NCBI RefSeq assembly: GCF_014268935.2
Contig: NZ_JABWRJ020000001.1
Span: 930,001 to 994,000 of the forward strand
Origin: Pseudomonas peradeniyensis
Lineage (GTDB): Bacteria; Pseudomonadota; Gammaproteobacteria; Pseudomonadales; Pseudomonadaceae
Direction: 5' to 3'
Length of the DNA stretch: 64,000 nt
Part shown: one piece after another, positions 17,617-25,830 of the stretch
Position numbering within the stretch: the stretch's first letter is position 1
How the letters are laid out: each line of letters starts with the position of its first letter
Position numbers and translations under genes: made by a program
Notes under the pieces: generated by a model
The model's input: the letters and a program-made list of their open reading frames with translations, nothing else
The model's database searches: none
Told to the model about the DNA's origin: nothing

Positions 17617-17630
17617 TCGGACGCGTCCGA
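17617..17630. promoter_or_regulatory. Perfect palindrome upstream of the hcp module
   Basis: TCGGACGCGTCCGA is a perfect 14-bp palindrome 60 bp ahead of the hcp start, in an otherwise lower-GC leader. Likely a protein-binding site for control of the secretion module; the regulator is unknown. Confidence 0.35.
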
Positions 17631-17689
17631 CATACAAGCCCATTATGTGCAGCGTAGGTTGCGGACTTTGCTGACAAGGAGTTCGCAAG

Positions 17690-18175
17690 ATGGCACATCA
17701 CGGTTACATGACGATCAAGGGGACGCGGCAAGGGTTGATATCGGCGGGGTGTTGCGCCCAGGATTCGATAGGTGGGAGGAGCCAGATCGACCACCTGGAT
17801 GAGATCATGATGCTCTCGTTCCAGCACGATGTCTCCAATCCGGACAACACCCGCCCACCGGTGCATCGGCCGGTGATCATCACCAAGCACATCGACAAAG
17901 CCACCCCTTTGCTGGCCGGGGCGCTGGATTACCGCGAGACACTCGAGTGCAAGATCCTGTTCTTCCGCACAAGCGCCGCCGGTAAGCACGAGCCCTATTT
18001 CCGTATCCTTCTCCATGGCGCAATGGTCATCGAGCAACGTCTCGACATGCCGGACTCGTTGTTGATGAACGATCAACAGCCTCTGGAGTACCTGGCAATC
18101 CGTTACCGGGATATCGCTTGGCAGCACCTGTCAGCCAACACCAGCGCTTATGCGATCTGGGGGCAGGTGGAATGA
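17690..18175 (+). CDS. hcp: Hcp family type VI secretion tube/carrier protein
   Basis: 161 residues, the usual Hcp length. Begins MTIKGTRQGLISAGC and has IDHLDEIMMLSFQHDV, HRPVIITKHIDKATPLL and YFRILLHGAMVIEQ, the conserved strands of the hexameric ring. Hcp stacks into the inner tube of the type VI machine and can carry small effectors in its lumen. AAGGAG lies 9 bp before ATG. No core type VI genes are in the window, so this is an orphan auxiliary hcp. Its stop overlaps the next gene's start, coupling carrier and cargo. Confidence 0.9.
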   Translation: MAHHGYMTIKGTRQGLISAGCCAQDSIGGRSQIDHLDEIMMLSFQHDVSNPDNTRPPVHRPVIITKHIDKATPLLAGALDYRETLECKILFFRTSAAGKHEPYFRILLHGAMVIEQRLDMPDSLLMNDQQPLEYLAIRYRDIAWQHLSANTSAYAIWGQVE

Positions 18176-18888
18176 TGGAGAAACGAAGCCGCTCCGACAA
18201 GTTATCGAGTAGTGAGTTCTGGGAAGTAAGCCATGCGGCGGCGCGATTAACCGAGTATGCATGTGCAGTCAGTGCTCGGCATTTGAAGGATAGCTGGACG
18301 CGGATGCAGTTCAATCGGGAGTTGGCGTATTACGCAAAGCGGGTGGTGGAGGATGTCTACGAGAAACAGCTGACGCCACAAGAAGGTCTGCATAAGCTAG
18401 CGCGTGAACGTGCAAATCTCGAAACTGAAAACTCTCGCATATTGGTACAGACCTTGGGCACTTTTGGTGGCGCTGGTCAAGTGCTGGCGGGGGCCGGGAT
18501 CTGCTACGGATCTGCAGGGTTGCTATGTGCTTTTGCTGGGGCACCGTTACTTGCTCATGGCGCGAACAATGTCTATGAGAATGCTAGAGGTCTCTATGAA
18601 GGCCGTGGAGATGTTCAAGGCCCCGTCAGGAAGGTTTATCACCGTGCCTCCAAAGTAGTTGGGTTTGACCAGCGGGAGGGCAACATGGCTTATTTGGCCA
18701 GCGACCTGATGCTGTCAATTGGCGTTCTGTTCAGGCCTGTTTTGCGGGCTGATGCCTGGAGGCTGTTCAATTATCTACGAGCGGACAAGGAGGCTGCCGT
18801 CAGGCAGATGGGTGCTGGCGCGATCATTATGGAGGGAGCAGCCGATAGCAACACTGGCTACCAACTCTATAAGGAATATCGAGAATGA
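18172..18888 (+). CDS. DUF4225 protein, candidate Hcp-carried type VI effector
   Basis: 238 residues. The first ~105 are helical and charged. A Gly/Ala-rich hydrophobic stretch (GGAGQVLAGAGICYGSAGLL, about 101-120, continuing to 135) could insert in a membrane. The C-terminal part has the DUF4225 pattern …VYENARGLYEG…, YHRASKVVGFD and SDLMLSIGVLFRP. Proteins of this family lie downstream of hcp in many Pseudomonas. Starts ATGATG within the hcp stop and ends in the start of a small membrane gene, so all three are coupled. Effector function and membrane target are inferred from context. Confidence 0.7.
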   Translation: MMEKRSRSDKLSSSEFWEVSHAAARLTEYACAVSARHLKDSWTRMQFNRELAYYAKRVVEDVYEKQLTPQEGLHKLARERANLETENSRILVQTLGTFGGAGQVLAGAGICYGSAGLLCAFAGAPLLAHGANNVYENARGLYEGRGDVQGPVRKVYHRASKVVGFDQREGNMAYLASDLMLSIGVLFRPVLRADAWRLFNYLRADKEAAVRQMGAGAIIMEGAADSNTGYQLYKEYRE

Positions 18889-19151
18889 CCTGGGCTACAT
18901 TCTTGATATTTCTCCTGGCCGACGCAGGGATTTCACGCATCATGTGGCGACGCGCACAGGGTAGTCGGATTTTGAGTGGGCTCTCTAATCTGTACGGTAT
19001 GCTCTTGGGGGGGATTTATATTGGTGTCGTCAATGGCGAAGGGCCGGTCGTATTTTCGTACGATTATGATGAACGCTTTGAGCCGCAGTTCTACATGGTC
19101 ATGGCGGTGTGTGTGGCAATGATTGTTTTTCATGTATGGCATGCTCGATAG
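18885..19151 (+). CDS. Small inner-membrane protein, probable immunity protein
   Basis: 88 residues with two or three hydrophobic segments: TWATFLIFLLADAG at the N-terminus, LSNLYGMLLGGIYIGVVNG in the middle and FYMVMAVCVAMIVFHVW near the end. ATG overlaps the DUF4225 stop by 4 bp. A short membrane protein directly after a putative membrane-acting effector is the standard position for its immunity factor. No family recognised. Confidence 0.6.
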   Translation: MTWATFLIFLLADAGISRIMWRRAQGSRILSGLSNLYGMLLGGIYIGVVNGEGPVVFSYDYDERFEPQFYMVMAVCVAMIVFHVWHAR

Positions 19152-19314
19152 CCGGGCCGCGCGGATATCGAAGGGGATGTCCCATGGCCGGCTTTTTGTC
19201 ACTGGTGCTGCCCGGTTGGATGGCCGAGGATGGCAGCACAGCAAGCCGCATACAGTTGCTCTGGGGAACCAGAGTATCTGGGGGCACCATAGCAGCGTTA
19301 TTGGTGATCACAGG

Positions 19315-19349
19315 GCAAACCCGCTCGCACGTTGCGGGAGCGGGTTTGC
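19315..19349. terminator. Bidirectional terminator hairpin
   Basis: GCAAACCCGCTC and GAGCGGGTTTGC form a perfect 12-bp stem with an 11-base loop. Lies just beyond the lpxO stop and 160 bp after the immunity gene, between converging units. Short A/T ends flank the stem on both strands. Confidence 0.65.
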
Positions 19350-19356
19350 TCCGGCG

Positions 19357-20256
19357 TCAGATGTAGATGAACACCAGCACCAGCGCCGCGACCACTGCCC
19401 ACTTCTCCAGGTAGTAGCGGGTGCGGTTGCGTTTCTTCATCGCCTTGCCGCGCTCGCGGATCTTGTAGATGCGGGTGAACAGGCGGTTGATGCCGCCGGT
19501 CTTGTCGTTGGCATCGTTGGGCGCGGCGGCAGCGGCCATGACGTTGCGGCTGAACCAGCGGTTGAACGCCGAGGCCCAGCGGTACTTGAGCGGGCGCTCG
19601 ACGTCGCAGAACAGGATGATGCGGTTGTGCTCGGTAGTGTTGGCGGCGTAGTGGATGTAGGTCTCGTCGAACACTACGCCCTCGCCGTCGCGCCAGGAGT
19701 ACTTCTCGCCGTCCACATCGATATAGCAGCCATCGTCGTTGGGCGTGTCCAGGCCCAGGTGGTAGCGGTAGGAGCCGGCGTACGGGTCGCGGTGGCGCAC
19801 CAGCTTGGCGCCTGGCGGCAGGGTGGCGAACATCGCCGCCTTGACCGTGCCGATGCCGGCGAGCAGTTCGGTGGTGCGCGGGCACAGGGTCATCGCCGAA
19901 GGGTGGCTCTCGCCGTACCACTTCAGGTAGAAGCGCTTCCAGCCGGTCTTGAAGAACGAATTGAAACCGACGTCGTCGTAGTTGTCGGATTTCTTGATTT
20001 CGCCGGCCTGCAACAGCTGCTGGCCTTCCTCGCGGATTTCCTGCCAGTGGTCCTGCAGCACCTGCAGCTCGGGGAAGGCGCTGACCGGCAGGTACGGCTT
20101 GGCCGGATGCTTGGAGAACAGGTACAGGAAGGCGTTGACCGGGGCCAGGAAGCTGGAGTGATCGCCCAGCTGGCGGGTCAGCTTGTGACGAACCCGACCG
20201 CGCAGGTGAACATAGGCGATCGAGAGGACAAAGATCAGTACGAGTGCAATTTTCAT
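19357..20256 (-). CDS. lpxO: Lipid A 2-hydroxylase (Fe(II)/2-oxoglutarate dioxygenase)
   Basis: 299 residues. An N-terminal membrane anchor (ALVLIFVLSIAYVHL) and a second at the extreme C-terminus (WAVVAALVLVFIYI) bracket a cytoplasmic aspartyl/asparaginyl beta-hydroxylase domain. Metal and 2-oxoglutarate ligands are visible in LVRHRDPYAGSYRYH (H-x-D), in FDETYIHYAANTTEHNR (distal His) and Arg. LpxO hydroxylates a secondary acyl chain of lipid A at C2, affecting antimicrobial peptide resistance. Stands alone, divergent from thpR. Confidence 0.9.
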   Translation of the reverse strand: MKIALVLIFVLSIAYVHLRGRVRHKLTRQLGDHSSFLAPVNAFLYLFSKHPAKPYLPVSAFPELQVLQDHWQEIREEGQQLLQAGEIKKSDNYDDVGFNSFFKTGWKRFYLKWYGESHPSAMTLCPRTTELLAGIGTVKAAMFATLPPGAKLVRHRDPYAGSYRYHLGLDTPNDDGCYIDVDGEKYSWRDGEGVVFDETYIHYAANTTEHNRIILFCDVERPLKYRWASAFNRWFSRNVMAAAAAPNDANDKTGGINRLFTRIYKIRERGKAMKKRNRTRYYLEKWAVVAALVLVFIYI

Positions 20257-20471
20257 GGACGTTTACTTGTCGAAAAATGGCCATGCGCCATGGCGTAAGC
20301 CCGCCAGCATAAACAATCGTGGCGCGGGTTTGTACTTATTGTTACGTCTTGTCTGACCGACTTAGGTGCAATGGCTGACAGGTTGCGCAAACGATTCAAC
20401 AGCTTATGTCGCTGTTTCGCATGGGCAGGGCGCTACACTCGATGGCGCGAACCGTTACCAGGGAGACTCGC

Positions 20472-21017
20472 ATGGTCCAGGATCCGCGCCCCAGTGGCGC
20501 GCCGTTCAAACGGCTGTTCTTCGCCTTGCCGGTCAGCGACCAACAATGCCGTGCCCTGGCGCAGTGGCGTCGAGGGCTGAACCTGCGCAGCGGCAAGCCG
20601 GTGCCGGCGGAGAATTTCCACGTCACCTTGCTGTTTCTCGGTGACGTGGACGCCGAGCAGGTGCCGGCGATCTGCGCGGCGGTCGATCGGCTCAGACTGC
20701 CCGATGCACCGTTGCGCCTGGTGCTGAACCGTTTGCTGGCATGGTCGCGCGCGGCGGTGCTGGTGCTTGAGCCCGAGCAACCACCCGCCGGGCTGCGGCA
20801 GTTGGTGTACGCGTTGCAGCAGGCTGTCCTGCCGCTGGGGCTGGAGGGGAAACCAAGGGAGCATCGCCCGCACCTGACGCTGTCCCGCGATTATCGGGCG
20901 CAGGTGCCCGAAGCGCGCCAGGCACCGGAGTTCTTCCTCGCTCCCCGTCATTTTGTGCTCTACGAATCGCGAAAGGAGCGCTATTGGCCGCTGGCGCAGT
21001 GGGCGCTGGATCAATAG
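20472..21017 (+). CDS. thpR: RNA 2',3'-cyclic phosphodiesterase (2H family)
   Basis: 181 residues. The two catalytic H-x-T motifs of the 2H/LigT family are HVTLLFLG (about residue 45) and HLTLSRD (about 130). It opens 2',3'-cyclic phosphates on RNA ends; family members also ligate tRNA halves in vitro. ATG 20472 is chosen because CAGGGAGA precedes it; the longer frame to 20406 has no homology. Confidence 0.87.
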   Translation: MVQDPRPSGAPFKRLFFALPVSDQQCRALAQWRRGLNLRSGKPVPAENFHVTLLFLGDVDAEQVPAICAAVDRLRLPDAPLRLVLNRLLAWSRAAVLVLEPEQPPAGLRQLVYALQQAVLPLGLEGKPREHRPHLTLSRDYRAQVPEARQAPEFFLAPRHFVLYESRKERYWPLAQWALDQ

Positions 21018-21048
21018 GAGCGAGGCCAGGCCGCTCCTGTAGCGAAGG

Positions 21049-21657
21049 CTAGACAACCGGCACTGCTTGCCTTTCGCTGACGAACAGGCGTTCCCCCAGT
21101 GCGCGCGCGCTGCGCAGATGCCGCGTGGGATCCTGTCCCTCACTGTCCTCCAGCAGCGTCGAGCTCAGGACCCGGGCACCGCAGTAGTCGAAGATACCGT
21201 GCTCGATCTGCACGCGCATGGCTTCGCCATAGCCATGGCGCTCGAAGGTGCCGGCATCGGCGCCGGCCACGCCGACCAGGTGCGCGGTCATCCCGTGCAG
21301 CAGCTTGGTGGTGCTGCCGTCGGCGGCCTGGTCGAAGGCCCAGCCGTTGCTGAACACCCGCTCGACCCAGCCCTTGAGCAGGGCCGGCAGCGACCACCAG
21401 TAGATGGGGTAGACCATGACCACGGTGTCGGCCCGCTCGATGCGCGCCTGTTCGGCCAGTACATCGGCCGGTGGCTTGCCAAGGCGACGGTGCACGGCGT
21501 GGTCGGCCAGGCCGAAGCGTGGGTCGAAGCCTTCGCTGGCCAGGTCGGCGAACTCGCTGGTATGGCCGGCGGCGCGCAGGCCCTCGGCGATCTGCTGGGC
21601 GAGGGCGTGGGTAAGGGAGTCGGGGTCGTGGTGACCGATGACGATCAGGGCATGCAT
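21049..21657 (-). CDS. Flavodoxin-fold NAD(P)H:quinone oxidoreductase
   Basis: 202 residues of the NQO/KefF/MdaB type. FMN/NAD contacts: IGHHDPDSLTHALA near the start, the YPIYWWSLPALLKGWVERVF block typical of the family, and VGVAGADAGTFERHGY. Two-electron reduction of quinones, limiting redox stress. ATG 21657 has GGAGATT ahead on the coding strand; the frame to 21690 lacks homology. Divergent from a TetR gene with a repeat operator between them, so it is likely that regulator's target. Confidence 0.82.
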   Translation of the reverse strand: MHALIVIGHHDPDSLTHALAQQIAEGLRAAGHTSEFADLASEGFDPRFGLADHAVHRRLGKPPADVLAEQARIERADTVVMVYPIYWWSLPALLKGWVERVFSNGWAFDQAADGSTTKLLHGMTAHLVGVAGADAGTFERHGYGEAMRVQIEHGIFDYCGARVLSSTLLEDSEGQDPTRHLRSARALGERLFVSERQAVPVV

Positions 21658-21711
21658 GGTGGAATCTCCAGAATCAGGATGCAGGGACACCGGGAGCGTT
21701 ATATACTCGAG

Positions 21712-21734
21712 GTAAGTTACGCTTAGTAAGTTAC
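21712..21734. promoter_or_regulatory. Tandem operator for the divergent TetR regulator
   Basis: Two identical 9-mers GTAAGTTAC spaced 14 bp start to start, the unit itself near-palindromic, in the 93-bp gap between the divergent reductase and TetR genes. A third, weaker GTAGGTAAG follows at 21740. Confidence 0.5.
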
Positions 21735-21750
21735 TTTTGGTAGGTAAGCG

Positions 21751-22347
21751 ATGTCAAGCGAGGAAAAGACCGCGCCGCGCAAACGCCTGTCCCGCGAGGA
21801 GCGCCGGCGCCAGTTGCTCGATGTGGCCTGGCGGCTGGTACGCGAGGAGGGCACCGATGCCCTGAGCCTGGGGCGCCTGGCCGAGCAGGCCGGGGTGACC
21901 AAGCCGGTGGTGTACGACCATTTCGAGACCCGCAACGGCTTGTTGCTGGCGCTTTACCAGGAATACGACGCCCGCCAGACGGCCATGCTCGACAAGGCCC
22001 TGGCCGGCTGCCCGGTCGGCCTGGCGGAGCGCGCCTGGGTGATTGCCGAGGCCTATGTGGACTGTGTGGCGACCCAGGGCCGGGAGATCCCTGGGGTCAG
22101 CGCCGCGCTGGCCGGCTCGCCGGAGCTGGAGGCGCTCAAGCGCGGCTATGACGGGCCGTTCATGGACAAGTGCCGCGAAGCGCTGTTGCCGTTCGCGCCG
22201 GGTGGCGATATCGGCGTGGCCGGGCTGTGGGTGCTGGTGGGGGCGGCGGATGCGCTGTCCCTGGCGGCCGCCGCTGAAGAGCTGACGGCTGAAGCGGCCA
22301 AGCGCGAGCTGCAGGCGACCATTGTGGCGATGGTTTTGCGCCAGTAG
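21751..22347 (+). CDS. TetR family repressor
   Basis: 198 residues. N-terminal helix-turn-helix: RRQLLDVAWRLVREEG…, LGRLAEQAGVTKPVVYDHF. The remaining ~140 residues form the ligand domain with no recognised specificity. Divergent from the quinone reductase at 21049; the tandem GTAAGTTAC repeats between them suggest it represses that gene and itself. The regulatory link is inferred from arrangement. Confidence 0.85.
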   Translation: MSSEEKTAPRKRLSREERRRQLLDVAWRLVREEGTDALSLGRLAEQAGVTKPVVYDHFETRNGLLLALYQEYDARQTAMLDKALAGCPVGLAERAWVIAEAYVDCVATQGREIPGVSAALAGSPELEALKRGYDGPFMDKCREALLPFAPGGDIGVAGLWVLVGAADALSLAAAAEELTAEAAKRELQATIVAMVLRQ

Positions 22348-22391
22348 GTGATCATCCTGCAAGTGATTTTTGTAGCGGATCGCGTGACCTG

Positions 22392-22470
22392 TGTGGGAGC
22401 GGGCTTGCCCCGCGATGGGGGGCATGGCACCGGCTGCGCCGGTGATCGCGGGGCAAGCCCGCTCCCACGC
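22392..22470. repeat. Inverted pair of REP elements
   Basis: GTGGGAGCGGGCTTGCCCCG at 22394 and the inverted CGGGGCAAGCCCGCTCCCAC at 22449, separated by about 25 bp. Lies between converging TetR and AraC genes. Confidence 0.8.
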
Positions 22471-22504
22471 ATCCTGCTCTTGCAGTCTGTTACGGCGGCC
22501 CCAG

Positions 22505-23443
22505 TCAGGCCGGCAGGCTCTGGTACGGCTGCTCTTCCCCCGGGCTGCGGGCGAACTGGCGCTTGTACTCGCGGCTGAACTGCGAGGTGCTCTGATAACC
22601 CACCCGGTGCGCCACCTGCGCAACGCCCAGCCCCTCGCCGATCAGCATCTGCTGCGCCTTGAGCAGGCGCAGGCGCTTGAGGTACTGCATCGGCGCCAGG
22701 TCGGTGCAGCGCTTGAAGTGCTCGTGGAAGGTCGACACGCTCATGTTCGCCCGGCTGGCCAGCTCATCCACCCCCAACGGCTCGGCGTAGTGCTCGCGCA
22801 AGTAAGTCAGGGCCGAGCCGATCCGGGCGAAATGCCCCTGTTGCTCGACCAACGCCCGCAGCACCCCGGCCTGTGGCCCGCGCAAGGCGGTGTAGAGCAC
22901 CTCGCGCACCCGCGCCGGCCCCAGCACCTTGGCGTCCAGCGGGTCCTGCAGGCACAGCAGCAGGCGTTCGACGCTGTCGCGCATGGCCGTGTCCAACACT
23001 GCCGAAGTCATCGACTGTGGCGTCTGTGCCTGCACCGCGGCATCCGGCCCCAGGTCCATGCTTTGCACCAACTCGCCGATCAGGGTGCGGTCGATATCCA
23101 CCGCCACGCCAAGCAGCGGCGCCTGGGGCGTGGCGAAGGTCTCGCACATGAACGGCACCGACAGCGCCTGCACCAGGTAGTGCCCGGCGCCGTACTCCAG
23201 GGTACGCGGGCCCAGGCGCGCCAGCTTGCTGCCCTGGGCGAGGATGATCAGGCTGGGTTCGTAGATCTGCGGGCTGCTGGCCACGTAGTGGTCCCAGGTC
23301 AGCACCTGAACCTGGGGCAGGACGGTGGGCACGAACCCGGGGCCTGTGGCGAGGGTGCGGATCAGTGAGCAGAGCGTGGCATTGGCATCCACATGGCGAG
23401 TCAGGTGCATGATGAACCCGGGCAGAGAATCGGACACTGGCAT
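22505..23443 (-). CDS. AraC family regulator (AraC N-terminal type)
   Basis: 312 residues. The N-terminal half matches the AraC-type ligand domain found in regulators of alcohol/aldehyde dehydrogenases (IYEPSLIILAQGSKLARLG, YLVQALSVPFMCET). The C-terminal double HTH has LGVDELASRANMSVSTFHEHF and VAHRVGYQSTSQFSREYKR. ATG 23443 is used; an internal ATG at 23410 is also possible. Divergent from the alcohol dehydrogenase at 23589, its likely target. Confidence 0.87.
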   Translation of the reverse strand: MPVSDSLPGFIMHLTRHVDANATLCSLIRTLATGPGFVPTVLPQVQVLTWDHYVASSPQIYEPSLIILAQGSKLARLGPRTLEYGAGHYLVQALSVPFMCETFATPQAPLLGVAVDIDRTLIGELVQSMDLGPDAAVQAQTPQSMTSAVLDTAMRDSVERLLLCLQDPLDAKVLGPARVREVLYTALRGPQAGVLRALVEQQGHFARIGSALTYLREHYAEPLGVDELASRANMSVSTFHEHFKRCTDLAPMQYLKRLRLLKAQQMLIGEGLGVAQVAHRVGYQSTSQFSREYKRQFARSPGEEQPYQSLPA

Positions 23444-23588
23444 CTTCGCAGATTCGCGGGTTCATGCCAGAGGCCGGCGGCAAGGTCCGGAGAATCAGGC
23501 ATGCATGCCGGAGAATCGGCGGTGGGCGAGGCGGGTAGCGGCGCGCAGAATGCGTCGCCTGAATCGTTTCACTTGCACGAGGTTCCCC

Positions 23589-24641
23589 ATGTACACCGCC
23601 ATCGGTTACGCCGCCCAATCGCCCACCAGCCCCCTGGCCCCCATGACCTTCCAGCGCCGCAGCCCGCGGCCGGACGATGTGGTCATCGAGATCCTCTACT
23701 GTGGCGTGTGCCATTCCGATATCCACCAGGCCCGCAACGAATGGGGCATCGCCGTGTACCCGCTGATGCCGGGCCACGAGATCGTCGGTCGGGTCAGCGC
23801 GGTGGGCGCGCAGGTCAGCCGTTACCAGGTCGGCGATCTGGTCGGCGTCGGCTGCATGGTCGATTCCTGCCGTCACTGCGAGGCCTGTCGCCAGGACGTC
23901 GAGCAGTACTGCCTGGAAGGCCCGACCATGACCTACGCCACCCCCGACCGGGTCGACGGCAGCAACACGATGGGTGGCTACTCCAGCAGCATCGTGGTCA
24001 GCGAGCATTTCGTCCTGCGCATTCCCGAGGGCATGGACCTGGCCAGCGCGGCGCCGATCCTGTGCGCCGGCATCACCACCTATTCGCCCCTCAAGCACCA
24101 CGGCGTGGGCCCCGGGCACAAGGTGGGCGTGCTGGGCATGGGTGGCCTGGGCCATATGGGCATCAAGCTGGCCAAGGCCCTGGGCGCGGAAGTGACCCTG
24201 TTCACCCGCTCCGCGGCCAAGGCCGAGGAAGCCCGTCGCCAGGGCGCCGACCATGTGATCGTCTCCACCGATGCCGAACAGATGCGCAGTGCCGCGGGCC
24301 GCTTTGATTTCCTGCTCGACACCATTCCGGTGCAGCACGACCTCAACCCCTACCTGCAAACCCTGAAGTTCGGTGGCGTGCATATCCTCGTCGGGTTGAT
24401 CGAGCCGGTCGACCCGCCGGTGCATGCGGCCAACCTGGTGATGCAGCGCCGGGTGCTGGCAGGTTCCTTGATCGGCGGTATCGCCGAAACCCAGGAGGTG
24501 CTCGATTTCTGCGCCGAGCACGGGATCAGCTGTGATATCGAGAAGCTCGACATCCGCAACATCAACCAGGCCTACGAGCGGATGATCGCCGGCGATGTGA
24601 AGTACCGCTTCGTCATCGACATGGCCACGCTCAAGGCCTGA
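23589..24641 (+). CDS. Zinc-dependent NAD(P) alcohol/aldehyde reductase (YahK/CAD type)
   Basis: 350 residues of the cinnamyl-alcohol-dehydrogenase group. Catalytic zinc ligands in CGVCHSDIHQ and GHEIVGRV. The structural zinc cluster is C-x-H-C-x2-C-x6-C in DSCRHCEACRQDVEQYC. Rossmann motif VLGMGGLGHMGIKLAKALG. Likely reduces a range of aldehydes with NADPH. The frame is open to 23325 but the start ATG 23589 matches the family (MYTAIGYAAQ). Divergent from the AraC regulator. Confidence 0.88.
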   Translation: MYTAIGYAAQSPTSPLAPMTFQRRSPRPDDVVIEILYCGVCHSDIHQARNEWGIAVYPLMPGHEIVGRVSAVGAQVSRYQVGDLVGVGCMVDSCRHCEACRQDVEQYCLEGPTMTYATPDRVDGSNTMGGYSSSIVVSEHFVLRIPEGMDLASAAPILCAGITTYSPLKHHGVGPGHKVGVLGMGGLGHMGIKLAKALGAEVTLFTRSAAKAEEARRQGADHVIVSTDAEQMRSAAGRFDFLLDTIPVQHDLNPYLQTLKFGGVHILVGLIEPVDPPVHAANLVMQRRVLAGSLIGGIAETQEVLDFCAEHGISCDIEKLDIRNINQAYERMIAGDVKYRFVIDMATLKA

Positions 24642-24676
24642 CCAAGCGAGCTGGGCTTGTCCTTTGAAGCGTCACG

Positions 24677-25336
24677 CTACCTGAGCGGCGCCGCGTAGCC
24701 CTGGCGCAGGTCCACGGCCCAGGCGTCGAGCACGGCCTTGACGTTGTCGGCGGTCATCACCTGGCGGTCGTTATCCAACGGCACGCCGGTACCCGCGAGC
24801 ATCGCCTCGCCGACCACCTTGCCGCTTGCGCCCGCCTCGAACGACAGCTCGCTGGCGATCGCGCTGTCCCGGTCGCGAATGCCGGCGGCGCTGCTCACCC
24901 CGGCCGCGACCAGGGTGATCGGCAGCCACTCGTAGAAGCGCAGGCCCTGGGTGTCGGCGCTGATGCGGGTGATGGCCGGCCTGACCACCAGGGTGTTCGG
25001 GCCGGGCCTGTCGACCACCGTCATCACCTTGCCCAGTTCGTTGCGCAGTACCGCGTCGTAGTAGTGGGTGATGCTGGCGAGGGTGGCCTGGGGGATGCGC
25101 GTGCTCGGCTCGGGAGCCGGATAGAACCGGCTGGGTGCCAGGTAGACCTCGATGTAACGGCCCTTTGGCCATTTCGGGTCGGCCCAGCTGAGCACCGTTG
25201 CGCCCGAAGGCGCCTGGTGCGGGGTGAGTAATCCGTAGTCCTTGAGATAACCGGTCGGTGTCGGCTTGTTGCTGCTACATGCGGACAGGCCCAGGGTGGA
25301 CGTCAGCACCAGTGCCAGGAGGTGACGCCGACTCAT
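24677..25336 (-). CDS. DUF3313 family lipoprotein
   Basis: 219 residues. Signal peptide with lipobox LSAC, Cys at about residue 20. The mature domain has the DUF3313 pattern: SGYLKDY-type opening (TGYLKDYGLL), RYIEVYLAPSRFYP and NTLVVRPAITRISADTQGL. Outer-membrane lipoproteins of unknown function. Start overlaps the preceding gene's stop by 4 bp, forming a two-gene operon. Confidence 0.82.
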   Translation of the reverse strand: MSRRHLLALVLTSTLGLSACSSNKPTPTGYLKDYGLLTPHQAPSGATVLSWADPKWPKGRYIEVYLAPSRFYPAPEPSTRIPQATLASITHYYDAVLRNELGKVMTVVDRPGPNTLVVRPAITRISADTQGLRFYEWLPITLVAAGVSSAAGIRDRDSAIASELSFEAGASGKVVGEAMLAGTGVPLDNDRQVMTADNVKAVLDAWAVDLRQGYAAPLR

Positions 25337-25671
25337 GGGTGGCGAACCTCGCGCCGGGTCGGGAGGGCCGCTTGCAGGTGGGGCACATCCTGCGATGTCT
25401 GGATGCGCAGCTTCCCGCGTGCCATCAGCCAGTGCACGAGGTCACGGACGGGAACGGTGTGGCTGTACTCGACCCATTCGCCAAAGGTCGGGTCGTAGTG
25501 TTCGAAATACCGGCGCAGGGTGACATAACCCTGTTCGTCTGCCAGCTCCAGGCTCTCCTGTTGCACGATCAGCGAACCCGATTGTCCGCGCTGGGTGTTG
25601 CGCTGGCTGAGGATCAGGGACGCGGAGCCCTCATGCCCATCGGTGCTGTTGCGGCTGTCGACTATCTTCAT
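25333..25671 (-). CDS. Conserved hypothetical cytoplasmic protein
   Basis: 112 residues from ATG 25671 (MKIVDSRNSTDGHEG); GAGGG precedes it. The upstream extension to 25734 is less likely. Contains ITLRRYFEHYDPTFGEWVEY-like strand pattern (VTLRRYFEHYDPTFGEWVEY) and a C-terminal helix DLVHWLMARGK. No signal peptide. Translationally coupled to the DUF3313 lipoprotein downstream (ATGA). Family not recognised. Confidence 0.6.
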   Translation of the reverse strand: MKIVDSRNSTDGHEGSASLILSQRNTQRGQSGSLIVQQESLELADEQGYVTLRRYFEHYDPTFGEWVEYSHTVPVRDLVHWLMARGKLRIQTSQDVPHLQAALPTRREVRHP

Positions 25672-25830
25672 GGGGAGCCCTCGGTAATGGAAGGCCGCCA
25701 GGGTGAAGGGCCATCGTTGCCGGGTGATGTCCACTTTGTGTCGTGCGTGACGAAATGTTGCGTGATTGAAATAAATGACCCGCGTGGCGCAATGGTTTTA
25801 GATACGCCTTTTTCCCGGACCGGTATCACC

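Noticed and set aside
22764..24521. 585-codon minus-strand frame across the alcohol dehydrogenase and AraC genes
   Set aside because: Crosses two genuine genes of different strand and frame and has no recognisable domain.
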